From positions 1 through 46,955 of the IMG/VR virus record IMGVR_UViG_3300043449_000260: a stretch of DNA of 46,955 nt. One strand, written 5' to 3'. A program made the position numbers and the translations under genes. Every line of letters begins with the position of its first letter. The first letter of the stretch is position 1. The notes under the pieces are model-generated. The model saw nothing but the letters and a program-made list of their open reading frames with translations, searched no databases and had not been told where the DNA came from. Below, in pieces: positions 1-9,461 of the stretch. Source of the DNA: a virus.

Positions 1-379
1 TAAACTTGGTTCTAACCGCTAGGTTAAAACCAAGTGCATTATCCTTATCCTCATCCCGTGGAATCATGAACTGACAGTATGGCACGACAGATAGGATTTT
101 CCTAGCCTGTGACACAAAGTCAATTGCTTTTCCTTGGGTATTTGAGAGAACCAAGAAGGTGAGATTAGGATCTCTAAGCCACTCCCAGCTTGCTAAACAA
201 GCCGTAATCGTAGACTTACCAGTACCACGTCCTGCCGCAAGGATGCAGTCTCGTGGACCTTCTTGGATTTCTCGTGCTATCTCATACTGAATTTTGGTCG
301 GTTCCCCAAGGCCAAGGTGCTTAAAACAAAAATAAAGGTGGTTTCTAAAATCATCTATAACTTCTTGAGGAACTTTCAT
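1..379 (-). CDS. Terminase large subunit, N-terminal part (cut by window edge)
   Basis: DNA-packaging ATPase/nuclease (T7 gp19 type) that drives genome translocation into the procapsid through the portal. Only the first 126 codons are in the window, starting at ATG 379. A Walker A motif GRGTGKST lies at residues 50-57, preceded by a T7-style N-terminal region with PTKIQYEIA around residues 27-35. It starts two bases after the stop of the small-terminase candidate, as in T7 (gp18 then gp19), so the two are probably translationally coupled. The nuclease domain would lie beyond position 1. The identity is firm from the motif plus gene order, although the C-terminal catalytic residues cannot be seen. 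Confidence 0.93.
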   Translation of the reverse strand, partial: MKVPQEVIDDFRNHLYFCFKHLGLGEPTKIQYEIAREIQEGPRDCILAAGRGTGKSTITACLASWEWLRDPNLTFLVLSNTQGKAIDFVSQARKILSVVPYCQFMIPRDEDKDNALGFNLAVRTKF

Positions 380-381
380 AA

Positions 382-603
382 TCAGTATGCTGCTTTCTTA
401 ATCTTAAATGGAGCCGCCTCTTTCATTGCTGCTTCCACGGCCTCTATGGATTCATTTGGAATTCTGTTTACCTGGTCCTTGTGATCTGAAAGGACTCCGC
501 GAACAACCGTATACAGCCCAGGAGTTCGTCGGTCTGGATCATTAAGATCGGAAATCAGGCAATCCAAAAGCTTTTCCTGCATTGAGTTAAGCTTTTCCTT
601 CAT
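382..603 (-). CDS. Terminase small subunit candidate
   Basis: A 73-residue helical, charged protein immediately upstream of the large terminase; T7 gp18 (DNA maturase A) has the same position and a similar length. By family role it would recognise concatemeric DNA and recruit the large subunit. The start at 603 is set by an AAGGAG site (614-609) that sits inside the end of the preceding small gene. No diagnostic motif is visible, so the call rests mainly on order and size. Confidence 0.72.
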   Translation of the reverse strand: MKEKLNSMQEKLLDCLISDLNDPDRRTPGLYTVVRGVLSDHKDQVNRIPNESIEAVEAAMKEAAPFKIKKAAY

Positions 604-605
604 TA

Positions 606-734
606 TTACTCCTTGCCAAATAGCTTCTTAAGTGAAGAAATTGGGAAGACGTGTCCTACGACATATCCGGCTACACCAAGCATAACGCCAAACCAAACAC
701 TACCTAGAAACGATTCAAATGATGCTAGTAACAT
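606..734 (-). CDS. Single-TM small protein, holin candidate (42 aa)
   Basis: A 42-residue protein with a strong AGGAGA ribosome site before ATG 734. Residues about 12-30 form one hydrophobic segment (VWFGVMLGVAGYVVGHVF), followed by a short basic tail ending KKLFGKE. It sits directly upstream of the small terminase, where T7 carries its type II holin gp17.5. Role by inference: membrane permeabilisation at lysis. It is shorter than T7 holin (67 residues), so another small membrane role is possible. Confidence 0.55.
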   Translation of the reverse strand: MLLASFESFLGSVWFGVMLGVAGYVVGHVFPISSLKKLFGKE

Positions 735-736
735 AA

Positions 737-1279
737 TTATTTCTCCTTTATTTTTTTAAATGCAGCTTCAAAGGCAGGATCAGATGCCCTGAGTGCTGCA
801 ATCATTTCTCTTGATGTGGTTGGATCCTTTTCATCAAGAGCCTTCTTGGCCAAATCGGCCTGTTTTATCTTACTCTCAGGTATAAACATACCTAGAGAAT
901 ATAAAAACTTCCTTACTATATGACCTATTCCTAAGTACCATAATAGAAATATTACACCTAGGATACTTAGGGTAGTCATAGAATAAGTAATCAAGGTAGC
1001 CCACCAAGGCACCTTGTCTTCTACTTTGGTTAACTCAACCAAGGTGGATTTAGTTATTGTCATTATCACATCTTGCTCTTCTATTCCTTTTGTGGTTTCT
1101 TCTTGAATTGATGCGACATCTATAACCTCGGTTTTTACTGCTTCATCTATTCTTTGAAAACGTTCCTTAGAAGATTGAGCTAATGTAGATACTTCATTTG
1201 CATTATTGGCAATTGCATTTACCGGAGACTTGCAACTTATCAATAGACTAGTCATTATGATGGTGATCAGAATTTTCAT
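737..1279 (-). CDS. Lipoprotein with internal TM, o-spanin or u-spanin-like
   Basis: A 180-residue protein with an N-terminal hydrophobic leader ending in a lipobox (LISC, Cys16), so it is predicted to be lipidated. A periplasmic, partly helical stretch follows, then one membrane segment at about residues 94-122, then a charged tail of about 60 residues. A lipobox plus a downstream transmembrane segment is the topology of unimolecular spanins, which fuse inner and outer membranes at the end of lysis. Its start overlaps by 32 bases the preceding gene, which has i-spanin topology, recalling Rz/Rz1 overlap. The long C-terminal tail is unusual for either class. Topology is seen; the lysis role is inferred. 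Confidence 0.55.
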   Translation of the reverse strand: MKILITIIMTSLLISCKSPVNAIANNANEVSTLAQSSKERFQRIDEAVKTEVIDVASIQEETTKGIEEQDVIMTITKSTLVELTKVEDKVPWWATLITYSMTTLSILGVIFLLWYLGIGHIVRKFLYSLGMFIPESKIKQADLAKKALDEKDPTTSREMIAALRASDPAFEAAFKKIKEK

Positions 1280-1505
1280 AAATGCCTTTCTTTGCTAAGA
1301 GCAAGGATATAAGTTGTAAGGAATTCCTAATTTCATGGATATGTCTGTCATGTCTTAATAAAGATTCTTCAATTCTTTCCTTATCAAGATCAAGTCTTTG
1401 TTCTATCTTGGCTAATCTAGACTGTATGGAGAACATGCTCGCAAACAGCGGACTAAGCAACACCATCATTGGTAACGCTATTTTTAAAAAGTCATCCATA
1501 CTCAT
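1248..1505 (-). CDS. N-terminal TM plus coiled-coil protein, i-spanin-like
   Basis: An 85-residue protein with one hydrophobic segment near the N-terminus (about residues 6-26), then a charged heptad-like helix (about 29-70) and a histidine-rich end. An inner-membrane anchor plus a periplasmic coiled coil is the i-spanin (Rz) layout. The downstream lipoprotein gene begins inside its 3' end in another frame. T7 gp18.5 lies between the terminase genes; here the pair lies before the small terminase. Function is inferred from topology and overlap, not from sequence identity. Confidence 0.5.
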   Translation of the reverse strand: MSMDDFLKIALPMMVLLSPLFASMFSIQSRLAKIEQRLDLDKERIEESLLRHDRHIHEIRNSLQLISLLLAKKGIYENSDHHHND

Positions 1506-1515
1506 TGATTACTCC

Positions 1516-4425
1516 TTAGGTTTCACTGGTTGCGGTTGCGCTAAAGCCTGCTGAATTAAGTAAAGCAAGAGAACCATCTGTATTAAGCACAGATAGTCTA
1601 ATCCATAGTGTGCTTGGTAAACCTACTCTAGTAAACTTTACCGCACATTCATTTCGTCCGGATACTACAAATCCAGTAACACTGCCATCTGTTCTGTCAA
1701 AGGTATAGAATGCAGCATCTTCTATTGCTTTTGTTGTAACTCCATTTGAAGTTTGCCAATTATCGTTTAGATTTGAAGTAGACTTTATAGACCAATCAAA
1801 CACAAAATTCCAAGGACCCGAATCAATTTCAGTATCGAGTGCACTACTAGATCTTTGTGGATAGTCGTTTCCTGTATTAGTAAATTTTCTAAAAACTCTA
1901 GCATAACCTATTGACTTAACCCTTGGTACTAAAACACTTAAGGTTATTACATACCTTGTATCTGATCCAATTGTTTCTATTGTTTCTTTCTTGACAAAAA
2001 CCTTTATCTTTGAAAAGTCAATCCTAGAGTGAGGAGCGGCGTTTCTTGCTATTCCCGTTCCAGGAGTAAAGGTATCAGTAGTAGAAAACAAGGTATCGGT
2101 AATATCTTGGAAACTAGTAACGGCTCCGGTTATGTTTGGATTGAGGTTTGGATTGTAGTTGCTAGAACTAAACCCATGTTCCAATATAATCGAAGATCGT
2201 AAAGATCTAGGAGATGGATCGTCAGTAGAATAGAAATATCCAGTAAGACCTTTCTTACAGACAATTCTAAATACATATTCATCCATAGGATCTGGCATGA
2301 AGTTAATTGCATTTGAGAACATGCAATTAGCATCTACGTTTAATAGATGTGTTCCAATTAGGTTATTTTCGTAACCAAAAACCCCAGAGTTTGTGGTTGT
2401 CATAACATCGTTTGGTCTAAATGCCCACGGAACCCAGTGTTGAGAATAATCAGTTATAGTCGTGTTAGTTTCGGTTTGTCTGGATGAAGCCGGGAAAAGT
2501 CTACTAACTCTAAACAAATTTAAATTGTTTCCTATTGTTGATCCTGCATTAGAAACTATCCAATCAATATCGGCTTCATTAAATCTATAATTAATATTGC
2601 TAGATCCATCTGTACTCCAATAAGTTTGCCAAGCAGTCCACAGTTTATCAGCTTTAAATATCTTGCCGTTTGTTGTTTCGGTAAGTGTACTAATCGTATT
2701 GGTAGAGGTGCCTTGTAACAAATGGCGACCTGAGAATCTTGTTGTATCTAGAGGAAGAGATGATGATGTATTTAAATCAGTAACATCATTATTAGCTAAA
2801 GCCAAAGCAGCCTTGTTATAATAAATAATATTAGAAGGGATCTTCCAAAGAACAGACTGGGAAGCTTCTCCAGATTCCAATCGTTTAAAATCTATGTTGT
2901 CAAAACCTTGATAGTCTGCTGAAATTAACTTAGCCTTGTGATACCTTGAGTTTGCATCTCTTGCTTTAACAGTAGAAGCCGGATCACTAAAGCTTGAGTC
3001 TGGTTTTGATCCAGCAAAAGCCATATCCCTCAAGCCCATTAAATAGTAATCTCTGTAGTAAGTGTTAGTATCGTTTCCTAAATCAGTAAGTGCATCTGTT
3101 AGGCTTGTTAGATTACCACTATATGAGTTTGCTAAAGTTACCCAAGCCGAAAAACTCCTTGAAGAAGCGATTTGTAAACATGTAGTCTTACACTCCGGCA
3201 CTGACAAATAAAACGATGCTACGCCATATGAATGGATTTTTGACACATATTGAGTAGTTACATCTGCATTATTTAACTTGTGGTAGAAATAGGGACTGTG
3301 CCTATGTTTGCTACTGGCGTTATCGGTTACCGCGTGATACTTAAGAGAAGAAGCCGAGGATGAAGAGGCAAAACCAGAAGTGCTATATAGTTCATTTGGG
3401 CATCCCCAAAATGCAGTCTTTTCTGAAATGGTTAAGTCTAAGTTGTCACTTTGGTCTGCTGTACAATAGGAAGCAGCGTTGAGATTCCAAAAGAATTTAA
3501 CCTTTACGGGATTTCCGATATTAGTCGAGAATGAATCAATGCTATTCTGAACGTTTGTAAAGAATGTAATTGGATCTTGGTTGCTTGGAAGAACCTTCTG
3601 TATAACATGATATACAGTTGGAGGATCAGTTACTACCCAGTTGGTTCCTGACTTGAATTCGTTAAGTGCGGTTAAAGAAGAACCTGATATCGTAAGTGGA
3701 GTACCTGTAGAATATGAAACATTAGAGTTATTAGTATTAAAAATTCTCTGTGGGATTACTGGATTGTTGCTGGTTATATCAAAGGAAGGAGCAATATCAA
3801 TCCAGTTTGTACCATCAAACCGTAGGAGATTTCCAGCTCCTGCTCCTGTTACATCAACATCCGTTAATGCATCCAAAGTACTGGAAAAGTTACTAACAAT
3901 AAATTTAGATCCATTCCAAACCAATGCTTTACCTATAGCAATTCCAGCTAGATCCAGTTCTATTGGGTTGACTGGTGCATTTGTTATGGTAATAAAAGAA
4001 CCACTAGGAGGAAAGTAATTGTTAATGGTTGCGTTTAAGAATTCCTTTTCCTGAATCGCAAACAAGAGTTGATGGAAATTTGCGTTTAGCTCTTTGGAAG
4101 TTAGCTTAGCCCCGTCTAGAAACCTAAAGATCATCTTGCTTGCTAGGGTATTTCTTCTTATGACAACCTGACCCGAGTTTACCGCAGAATTAAAAACAAT
4201 ATTACTTGTTCCTTCGTTAATGGTATAGTCGGTGTTAAGAACCTTTAGGGTCTCTGCTCCAGCTGGCCCACTTCTAGTGTATACTAGCAATTGCTCGTTG
4301 ACAGGCCATTCACAAACCCAAGAGATTTCGCTGTATGAATAAGTAGTTCCACTGGCTGTGTGAACCTTTTCTATATTATTATTAAAGTATACCTGTAGTC
4401 CTGAGCTATAGCTGTAGCAAGCCAT
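1516..4425 (-). CDS. Tail fibre with T7 gp17-like N-terminus (969 aa)
   Basis: A large receptor-binding fibre. The first 130 or so residues look like the T7 gp17 tail-attachment domain: an N-terminal strand-rich stretch, then the segments TDYTINEGTSNIVFN and LASKMIFRFLDGAKLTSKEL, then a helix before the shaft. A phage-fibre repeat with DALTDVDV follows at about 190. The remainder is Ser/Thr/Asn/Tyr-rich with no motif I recognise and is probably the receptor-binding region. It is nearly twice the length of T7 gp17 (553 residues). It directly follows gp12, which is unlike T7, where gp13-gp16 intervene. ATG 4425 has a GGAGAAACC site. Confidence 0.85.
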   Translation of the reverse strand: MACYSYSSGLQVYFNNNIEKVHTASGTTYSYSEISWVCEWPVNEQLLVYTRSGPAGAETLKVLNTDYTINEGTSNIVFNSAVNSGQVVIRRNTLASKMIFRFLDGAKLTSKELNANFHQLLFAIQEKEFLNATINNYFPPSGSFITITNAPVNPIELDLAGIAIGKALVWNGSKFIVSNFSSTLDALTDVDVTGAGAGNLLRFDGTNWIDIAPSFDITSNNPVIPQRIFNTNNSNVSYSTGTPLTISGSSLTALNEFKSGTNWVVTDPPTVYHVIQKVLPSNQDPITFFTNVQNSIDSFSTNIGNPVKVKFFWNLNAASYCTADQSDNLDLTISEKTAFWGCPNELYSTSGFASSSSASSLKYHAVTDNASSKHRHSPYFYHKLNNADVTTQYVSKIHSYGVASFYLSVPECKTTCLQIASSRSFSAWVTLANSYSGNLTSLTDALTDLGNDTNTYYRDYYLMGLRDMAFAGSKPDSSFSDPASTVKARDANSRYHKAKLISADYQGFDNIDFKRLESGEASQSVLWKIPSNIIYYNKAALALANNDVTDLNTSSSLPLDTTRFSGRHLLQGTSTNTISTLTETTNGKIFKADKLWTAWQTYWSTDGSSNINYRFNEADIDWIVSNAGSTIGNNLNLFRVSRLFPASSRQTETNTTITDYSQHWVPWAFRPNDVMTTTNSGVFGYENNLIGTHLLNVDANCMFSNAINFMPDPMDEYVFRIVCKKGLTGYFYSTDDPSPRSLRSSIILEHGFSSSNYNPNLNPNITGAVTSFQDITDTLFSTTDTFTPGTGIARNAAPHSRIDFSKIKVFVKKETIETIGSDTRYVITLSVLVPRVKSIGYARVFRKFTNTGNDYPQRSSSALDTEIDSGPWNFVFDWSIKSTSNLNDNWQTSNGVTTKAIEDAAFYTFDRTDGSVTGFVVSGRNECAVKFTRVGLPSTLWIRLSVLNTDGSLALLNSAGFSATATSET

Positions 4426-4434
4426 GGTTTCTCC

Positions 4435-7179
4435 TTATTCAATACTTGTATTACGACTTCTAAAGTTTCCGAGTATTTCGATATTTGATATGTTGCAAGG
4501 CGTTGGATAACTTGATTTAATAAATATCTTGCAAGCTTCCGAATACGACAACAACTTTACTAGATGCTCTCCTACAATTTCAACCTTAAGTTGACCAGTC
4601 ACGGTGAGCAAACTGTTTAAATCCAATGGAAAGAACGTGGTTACCGTGCTTGGTCGGCCTCGTCTCTGCACTTCAATGTCATAACTTCCAGAGTTGGCGT
4701 GTCTGACAGTAAGTTTTTTAAGGTTTAAAACACCTTCTATGACGTTCTCAGCGCCATCCGATCCTGTAGATCTCTGGACTTGCTGAGAAAGTTCGATGTT
4801 CATCTCGTAGTCTCTACCGACCCATACAGGATTTGCTGTATAGTTTCCAGGGATTGTGATTCTAGTATAGCCATTGAATATTGATATGTTTCCAGACGCA
4901 AGTTCAAAGGTGGTGTAGGCATCGTTACCCCACTCGGAAGCAAGAACAACGTACTTCACATCAGGATCGTAGTACGGAAGATCTATCAATGTGTTTGTAG
5001 CTACATATTGCATGGATCCGGTTGGAACCTTATATAGCCAATCCATCATTGGTGTTGTTGCTGGGACACTGACCAAAGATGCAAAATATACAGCAAGTTT
5101 TTGTTCGTTTGTAGTTCCGTTTCCAATCCGTTTTGAAACTATATAGAGATCGCTTTCATAGGCTTGAACTGCCTTGATATTGTCTTCCGAAGAAAGCACC
5201 CATCTATAGAAAGCATTTTGAATTATCTTATCTCCATTTGTTCTAAAGGTAAAGAAATAAAGATCTTCTTCATTATCTGCGTCTACAAACATCAGGGAAT
5301 TGATCGAAGAACTGGCTTCGAATACAGACACATTCAGTGGTAAGTAGTCCCTACAATGGTTAGATATATCAATGCTAGTTGAAAACTCATCGCTAAAAGC
5401 AGAACCACTTAGGTACATGTATAACTTGCTGTTGTTTACAAAGAATACATTGTTACCCATCTTCTGTGGCTTGTTTAGTTTGCTTGTGGTAAAGAATGAG
5501 GTTGGCCTTAGTTCGACATTGAATGGAGAGATTCCGGTGTCAATGGATCCTCCTCTAACCTCAAACTGGGTTGATCCAGAACTTAGGGCGAATAGAATAC
5601 TCTGGAATGGAATGACATGAGTTAGTCTATTATAAGCGCCTACACTTGCCTGTATGTCGATTGGATCCGTTTCTACCACATTGGTAACATCGTTGATCCA
5701 GAAATTAAAATAATTTCCAGCGACTGAAGCAAACAGGGTGTTGTCTGTGGCAATCCATAGTCTGTTCTTCCAGATAGACATAGATTGGATTGATTCTTTT
5801 CTTTCAAGTGCCTTGGGGCCAGGATTGCTTATGTTTGTACCGGATCTTCTAGGAAACAATGGCATGTGCCTTACTCTCCACTTGCCGTCCGTTGCGGTAT
5901 CCTTATAGATAATTAGTGGAAATCTTCTGTGATCCATGACAGAACCAGGACTCTCGGCCCTTAGTCTTTCGAAGTATGGGTTTGTCTTGTATCTTGTTGC
6001 TCTATAGAAGCCAACTGGGAAAGTAAGATATGAGCTTCTTGCAAAGTAGATTTTTCCAAGACCCTTGTATGCGCTGCTGGCATTACCATCGCGGTCTAGT
6101 GGTGTAAGGGGAGATGTCTGTTGGTAGTGGTCTTTTGTCCAGTCTATTGTTCCACCAGGAATTGGAATCAACCTAGGAACATCATAGTAGTCATACAGAG
6201 TTCTCCATGCTCGGTAGCCGTTGGCATCTGATACATCTGCCTGAACTTCAGTTGCTGGATACTGAGGGATTTCTCCGAAGTTTTCTAGGTTTTGACCTAA
6301 CTCTTCTTCCTCAAGAGTATCAGGATCAATCTCTAAAATAATGTCATCTCTGACATTGGTCCAGTAACCATTGATATTCGTAATATCATTTTCAGTAAGA
6401 GGAGAAGGACTTTGCGGAGGTAGGGTTCTCTTATAGTTAATGGTATCGCCTGAGTGTATTCTTTCTAGTGTACTGAAAGAAGATCCCCATAAAGCAGGAT
6501 TTGATTCTATTTCAGTTTCAGAGTTATCTGGCAAATAGTCTAATTTTATTTTTTTATTCCAGAGAATAATACCAACATCAAAGTCGATTGAACCAAAGGT
6601 TTCTCTTGCACTTGAAGAAGAAACACTAATTACGGATTCATTTGCAACTCTATAGGTAGAGGAAACCGATTTGTTTCCATATGTGAGGTATTCGTAAACA
6701 CCTCGGTTAAATCCAGATGTGTTTCCGCTTGTTCCAAAAGTATTGTCTACTTCTTCTTTTACCCACTCAGTAGGTTCGATTCTGTAAACTGTAATAAAGT
6801 TGTCTAGCTTGATGTCTTGTCCACCATAGGAAAAGCTATTGGCGGTTTCCGGATTAAAGGTATATCCGGCTCTGTTGATAATGATGCAGTACCTGTTGAA
6901 GCCGTCTATATCCAGGAAATGAAAATACAGATTGTCTGTATTGAAGTTGGTAGCGGCTCCTCCGTTTGCATAGGTGGTGGACGGAACGAGATTAGGTACA
7001 TCCAGATATGGAGTGTTGTTTGCATCTATGGCAACAAGAGGTGGCCTCTTTTCGACAGACTTCTCCAAAGTAACCAAGCAATTATCCAGGTTTTCCGCCT
7101 CTGTCCTAAGTCTCTTGGTAGGTACTTGTCTCCCTACACCACCGCTTAAGGAGTTGATGGTAAGTCTTGTCTGTGCCAT
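4435..7179 (-). CDS. Tail tubular protein B (T7 gp12-like)
   Basis: The tail nozzle protein, forming the lower tail tube below the gp11 adaptor and portal. The N-terminus INSLSGGVGRQVPTKR plus a following segment with NCLVTLEKSVEKRPP is the typical gp12 start. A central conserved-looking segment reads MSIWKNRLWIATDNTLFAS. The length of 914 residues is somewhat above T7 gp12 (794). The ATG overlaps the stop codon of gp11 (TAATG), so the two tail-tube genes are coupled, as in T7-like phages generally. Confidence 0.92.
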   Translation of the reverse strand: MAQTRLTINSLSGGVGRQVPTKRLRTEAENLDNCLVTLEKSVEKRPPLVAIDANNTPYLDVPNLVPSTTYANGGAATNFNTDNLYFHFLDIDGFNRYCIIINRAGYTFNPETANSFSYGGQDIKLDNFITVYRIEPTEWVKEEVDNTFGTSGNTSGFNRGVYEYLTYGNKSVSSTYRVANESVISVSSSSARETFGSIDFDVGIILWNKKIKLDYLPDNSETEIESNPALWGSSFSTLERIHSGDTINYKRTLPPQSPSPLTENDITNINGYWTNVRDDIILEIDPDTLEEEELGQNLENFGEIPQYPATEVQADVSDANGYRAWRTLYDYYDVPRLIPIPGGTIDWTKDHYQQTSPLTPLDRDGNASSAYKGLGKIYFARSSYLTFPVGFYRATRYKTNPYFERLRAESPGSVMDHRRFPLIIYKDTATDGKWRVRHMPLFPRRSGTNISNPGPKALERKESIQSMSIWKNRLWIATDNTLFASVAGNYFNFWINDVTNVVETDPIDIQASVGAYNRLTHVIPFQSILFALSSGSTQFEVRGGSIDTGISPFNVELRPTSFFTTSKLNKPQKMGNNVFFVNNSKLYMYLSGSAFSDEFSTSIDISNHCRDYLPLNVSVFEASSSINSLMFVDADNEEDLYFFTFRTNGDKIIQNAFYRWVLSSEDNIKAVQAYESDLYIVSKRIGNGTTNEQKLAVYFASLVSVPATTPMMDWLYKVPTGSMQYVATNTLIDLPYYDPDVKYVVLASEWGNDAYTTFELASGNISIFNGYTRITIPGNYTANPVWVGRDYEMNIELSQQVQRSTGSDGAENVIEGVLNLKKLTVRHANSGSYDIEVQRRGRPSTVTTFFPLDLNSLLTVTGQLKVEIVGEHLVKLLSYSEACKIFIKSSYPTPCNISNIEILGNFRSRNTSIE

Positions 7180-7856
7180 TAGAACCTCGTTCTTGTAAAG
7201 TATGGGTCGTTACTGAGAATTCCCCGTCTATCTACTGCAGCCCGTGTTCCCGGATCGCCGTAGAAGATGGATCTATTCTTCTTGAATATATCCCCTGCTC
7301 GTCCCTTGGACATATGATAGCTTTCTCTTACAGCAAGTCTCTTGTCGATATCCAGGTCTCCTTGGGTTATCATTTGATATTCCCTTGCTGCTGATTCCAT
7401 GATTCCTCTTTGCAAAGCAGAATCAATGTCATCCCATCCATAGTAATCTACCTCTGCACCTAACATTATGATGACTTCGATCTTTAAAGAATCGTACTCC
7501 GAGAAATCATCGGTCTGCTTGGTGATGTTGAATAGCCTTGAAGGATTGGACTTTAATGTAGTCTGGATCACCTCCCCCGTCGTAGAATCAAACAAAGGCT
7601 CAACAACCTGTGCATAGCAAGCAGTCGATGGCAGTAGGATTCTTGTATCATTTACCCCACCCACCTCTGGACTGTATTCATCCACAAACCTATTGTTAGC
7701 TATTCCTCTCATAATAGCCGCTTTGATTGTTTGTTTAAATATAAACCTAGCAACGCTTGTATCTACGCCAGCCTCGTCATCTAGATCGTTTACTAAATGC
7801 TCTCCTGAAGTCAATAACATGTGGTTAATGGCTTCCGTTACGCTGTAAAGACCCAT
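7179..7856 (-). CDS. Tail tubular protein A (T7 gp11-like)
   Basis: The head-to-tail adaptor ring protein that joins portal to nozzle. 225 residues; the N-terminus MGLYSVTEAINHMLLTSGE followed by a conserved helical region (ARFIFKQTIKAAIMRGI) and a late helix around SALQRGIMESAAREYQ fit gp11. Gene order (capsid, terminator, gp11, gp12) is canonical. It starts one base into the stop of the 54-residue gene upstream. Confidence 0.92.
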   Translation of the reverse strand: MGLYSVTEAINHMLLTSGEHLVNDLDDEAGVDTSVARFIFKQTIKAAIMRGIANNRFVDEYSPEVGGVNDTRILLPSTACYAQVVEPLFDSTTGEVIQTTLKSNPSRLFNITKQTDDFSEYDSLKIEVIIMLGAEVDYYGWDDIDSALQRGIMESAAREYQMITQGDLDIDKRLAVRESYHMSKGRAGDIFKKNRSIFYGDPGTRAAVDRRGILSNDPYFTRTRF

Positions 7857-8020
7857 TACTTAGCTCCTTTCTTTCCGTATGGAATAAGTTTATTGAGAAA
7901 CTCTTGGCGCTTTTCACAACCACAACCTGGTTTCTTTTCAATTCCAACAACCTTAGCCATCTTGGCTATGGTATCTCCAAATCCTCTGGATGCTGGTGTC
8001 ACGGGATTAAACGGTTTCAT
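7856..8020 (-). CDS. Small protein with CGC motif between capsid and tail adaptor
   Basis: A 54-residue basic protein (MKPFNPVTPASRG start) with the motif GCGCEKRQEFLNKL at about residues 32-45. Similar Cys-Gly-Cys-x-Lys-Arg/LNK peptides occur in many phages, but I know no function. The ATG at 8020 has a GGAGG-like site (CAAGGAGG) and its TAA overlaps the gp11 ATG, so it is part of the tail operon. The paired cysteines suggest metal binding or a disulfide; this is inference. Confidence 0.7.
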   Translation of the reverse strand: MKPFNPVTPASRGFGDTIAKMAKVVGIEKKPGCGCEKRQEFLNKLIPYGKKGAK

Positions 8021-8033
8021 GTAGACCTCCTTG

Positions 8034-8072
8034 AGAAAAAAATACCTAGGGGGCCTTTCGACCCCCTAGGTA
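8034..8072 (-). terminator. Intrinsic terminator after major capsid gene
   Basis: An 11-bp perfect stem (8043-8053 with 8062-8072, TACCTAGGGGG/CCCCCTAGGTA) with an 8-base loop, followed on the minus strand by a run of seven T (8036-8042). It lies 33 bp after the capsid stop, the same place as T-phi downstream of T7 gene 10, and would set high capsid against lower tail-gene expression. Confidence 0.9.
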
Positions 8073-8105
8073 CAAATACCAAAATGTAATTAGCTAACGC
8101 TAGGA

Positions 8106-9461
8106 TTAGGCAACTGTGTATTGACCTTGGATTGCGCCGCAGAGTTCTGGGCGAAGGATACCAGCACCAGCCATGATGGAACTTACGGTAAAGTAAGTAC
8201 CACGGCGAACATCCTTAACTGACTCAACCTTCATACCCTGTAGGCGTAGTGAGCAAATAGCTGACTTCTGCCAGATAAGGGCTTTAACGGGTCTTAAAGC
8301 AGTTCCATTTACAACTGCACCAGCTGCTGTTGGAGCAGTACCGCTATAGTGGCCGTGCCAGTTAAAGTCATACTTAGCATCGCCTAGGTCAGTAATAACA
8401 GCAACGGTTTCGGTGGCTTCTAGTTCACCATCAGTATCAATATTTGATCTAGCGACATTTGCATTGCTGTTAGTTCCAGAAGCTACCTGAGCATGGTCAA
8501 GCTGAGCAAGGTGATTGCTCTTAACAATCTTAACACCCATGTACTCAAGAGCTTCAGTAATGCCAAACATATTCTGTGAAAGTGGAGCACCAAGACCACC
8601 AGCTTCGGCTACACCACCAAAGAATGGACGGCCAGCACCACCAATAAGACCAGTAGCATCGCGGGCAATACCAAGAGCACGAATGTCGTGGAAAGCCTGT
8701 GGAGTAACAGCACAGTAAACTTCACCAAGGGTAGCGTCAATTTCAGAAAGACGAACCATGTATCGCTCTAAATACTCTAATAGTAAGAGAGCGGCATCTG
8801 ATCTTTGAGTAGCACTGGCAGTGCGAAGACCAAGGAAGTTAAACTTTGAATCTGGAGTTAATCCTGCAGTTGAGTTAGCATTGTTCATACCGCAAAGATT
8901 GTAACCACGAATGTCATCAAGTGGTGGTCTAGCAGCAGCAAAGGCTCCCTTAGCAATCATGCAAGCAATTTGCTTATCACGAATGTAGCTAAGTTGAAGA
9001 CCAGCTTGACGGGCTAATTCAGCTCTGTAGTCCCATTGGGTAAGCATGAGATGAATATCGTCAAGTTCAAAGAATGCAGCCATTGGACGTTCATCAAGTG
9101 AGATATCGAACCAACCTGGGGTTGAGATACCTGAGTCTTGAAGAAGTTCAACGCCAGCATTCCACTTACCAATGTGACCTACAGTACCGGTAACTGGGAA
9201 TCGTTTAGTGGTGCCTGATTCAATGGTTTCAGTAGTAACCATTGGCTCAAACATATTGTATGAATCATAAGCATTGATTACTTCACCTGACCAAATAGGA
9301 AGCCAGTATGATGGATCAGCAGCACCTGAAACAGAAGGAATGCTGGTATTAGAAGCAGCTTGACCACCGAGTGGCCAAGTACCTAAACCACGGCTAAAGT
9401 CATTCCCAGTATTAACAGAATTTTGTGGAAAGAGTCCACCTAAACTATCTCCGAAAGCCAT
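8106..9461 (-). CDS. Major capsid protein (T7 gp10-like)
   Basis: The HK97-fold shell protein. 451 residues, with an N-terminal arm rich in Gly/Asn/Ser, then WLPIWSGEVINAYDSYNMFEP and FPVTGTVGHIGKW, typical of the T7-like capsid family. Later segments include the E-loop/spine area with DERPMAAFFELDDIHLMLTQW and a P-domain-like DATLGEVYCAVTPQAFHDIR. The length exceeds T7 gp10A (345), as in marine T7-like phages. It sits between scaffold and an intrinsic terminator and has an unusually long, AT-rich leader upstream, consistent with strong late expression. Confidence 0.93.
   Translation of the reverse strand: MAFGDSLGGLFPQNSVNTGNDFSRGLGTWPLGGQAASNTSIPSVSGAADPSYWLPIWSGEVINAYDSYNMFEPMVTTETIESGTTKRFPVTGTVGHIGKWNAGVELLQDSGISTPGWFDISLDERPMAAFFELDDIHLMLTQWDYRAELARQAGLQLSYIRDKQIACMIAKGAFAAARPPLDDIRGYNLCGMNNANSTAGLTPDSKFNFLGLRTASATQRSDAALLLLEYLERYMVRLSEIDATLGEVYCAVTPQAFHDIRALGIARDATGLIGGAGRPFFGGVAEAGGLGAPLSQNMFGITEALEYMGVKIVKSNHLAQLDHAQVASGTNSNANVARSNIDTDGELEATETVAVITDLGDAKYDFNWHGHYSGTAPTAAGAVVNGTALRPVKALIWQKSAICSLRLQGMKVESVKDVRRGTYFTVSSIMAGAGILRPELCGAIQGQYTVA

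Noticed and set aside
8034-8072. Plus-strand terminator
   Set aside because: The stem is symmetric, but the T run exists only on the minus strand, and no plus-strand gene is present.
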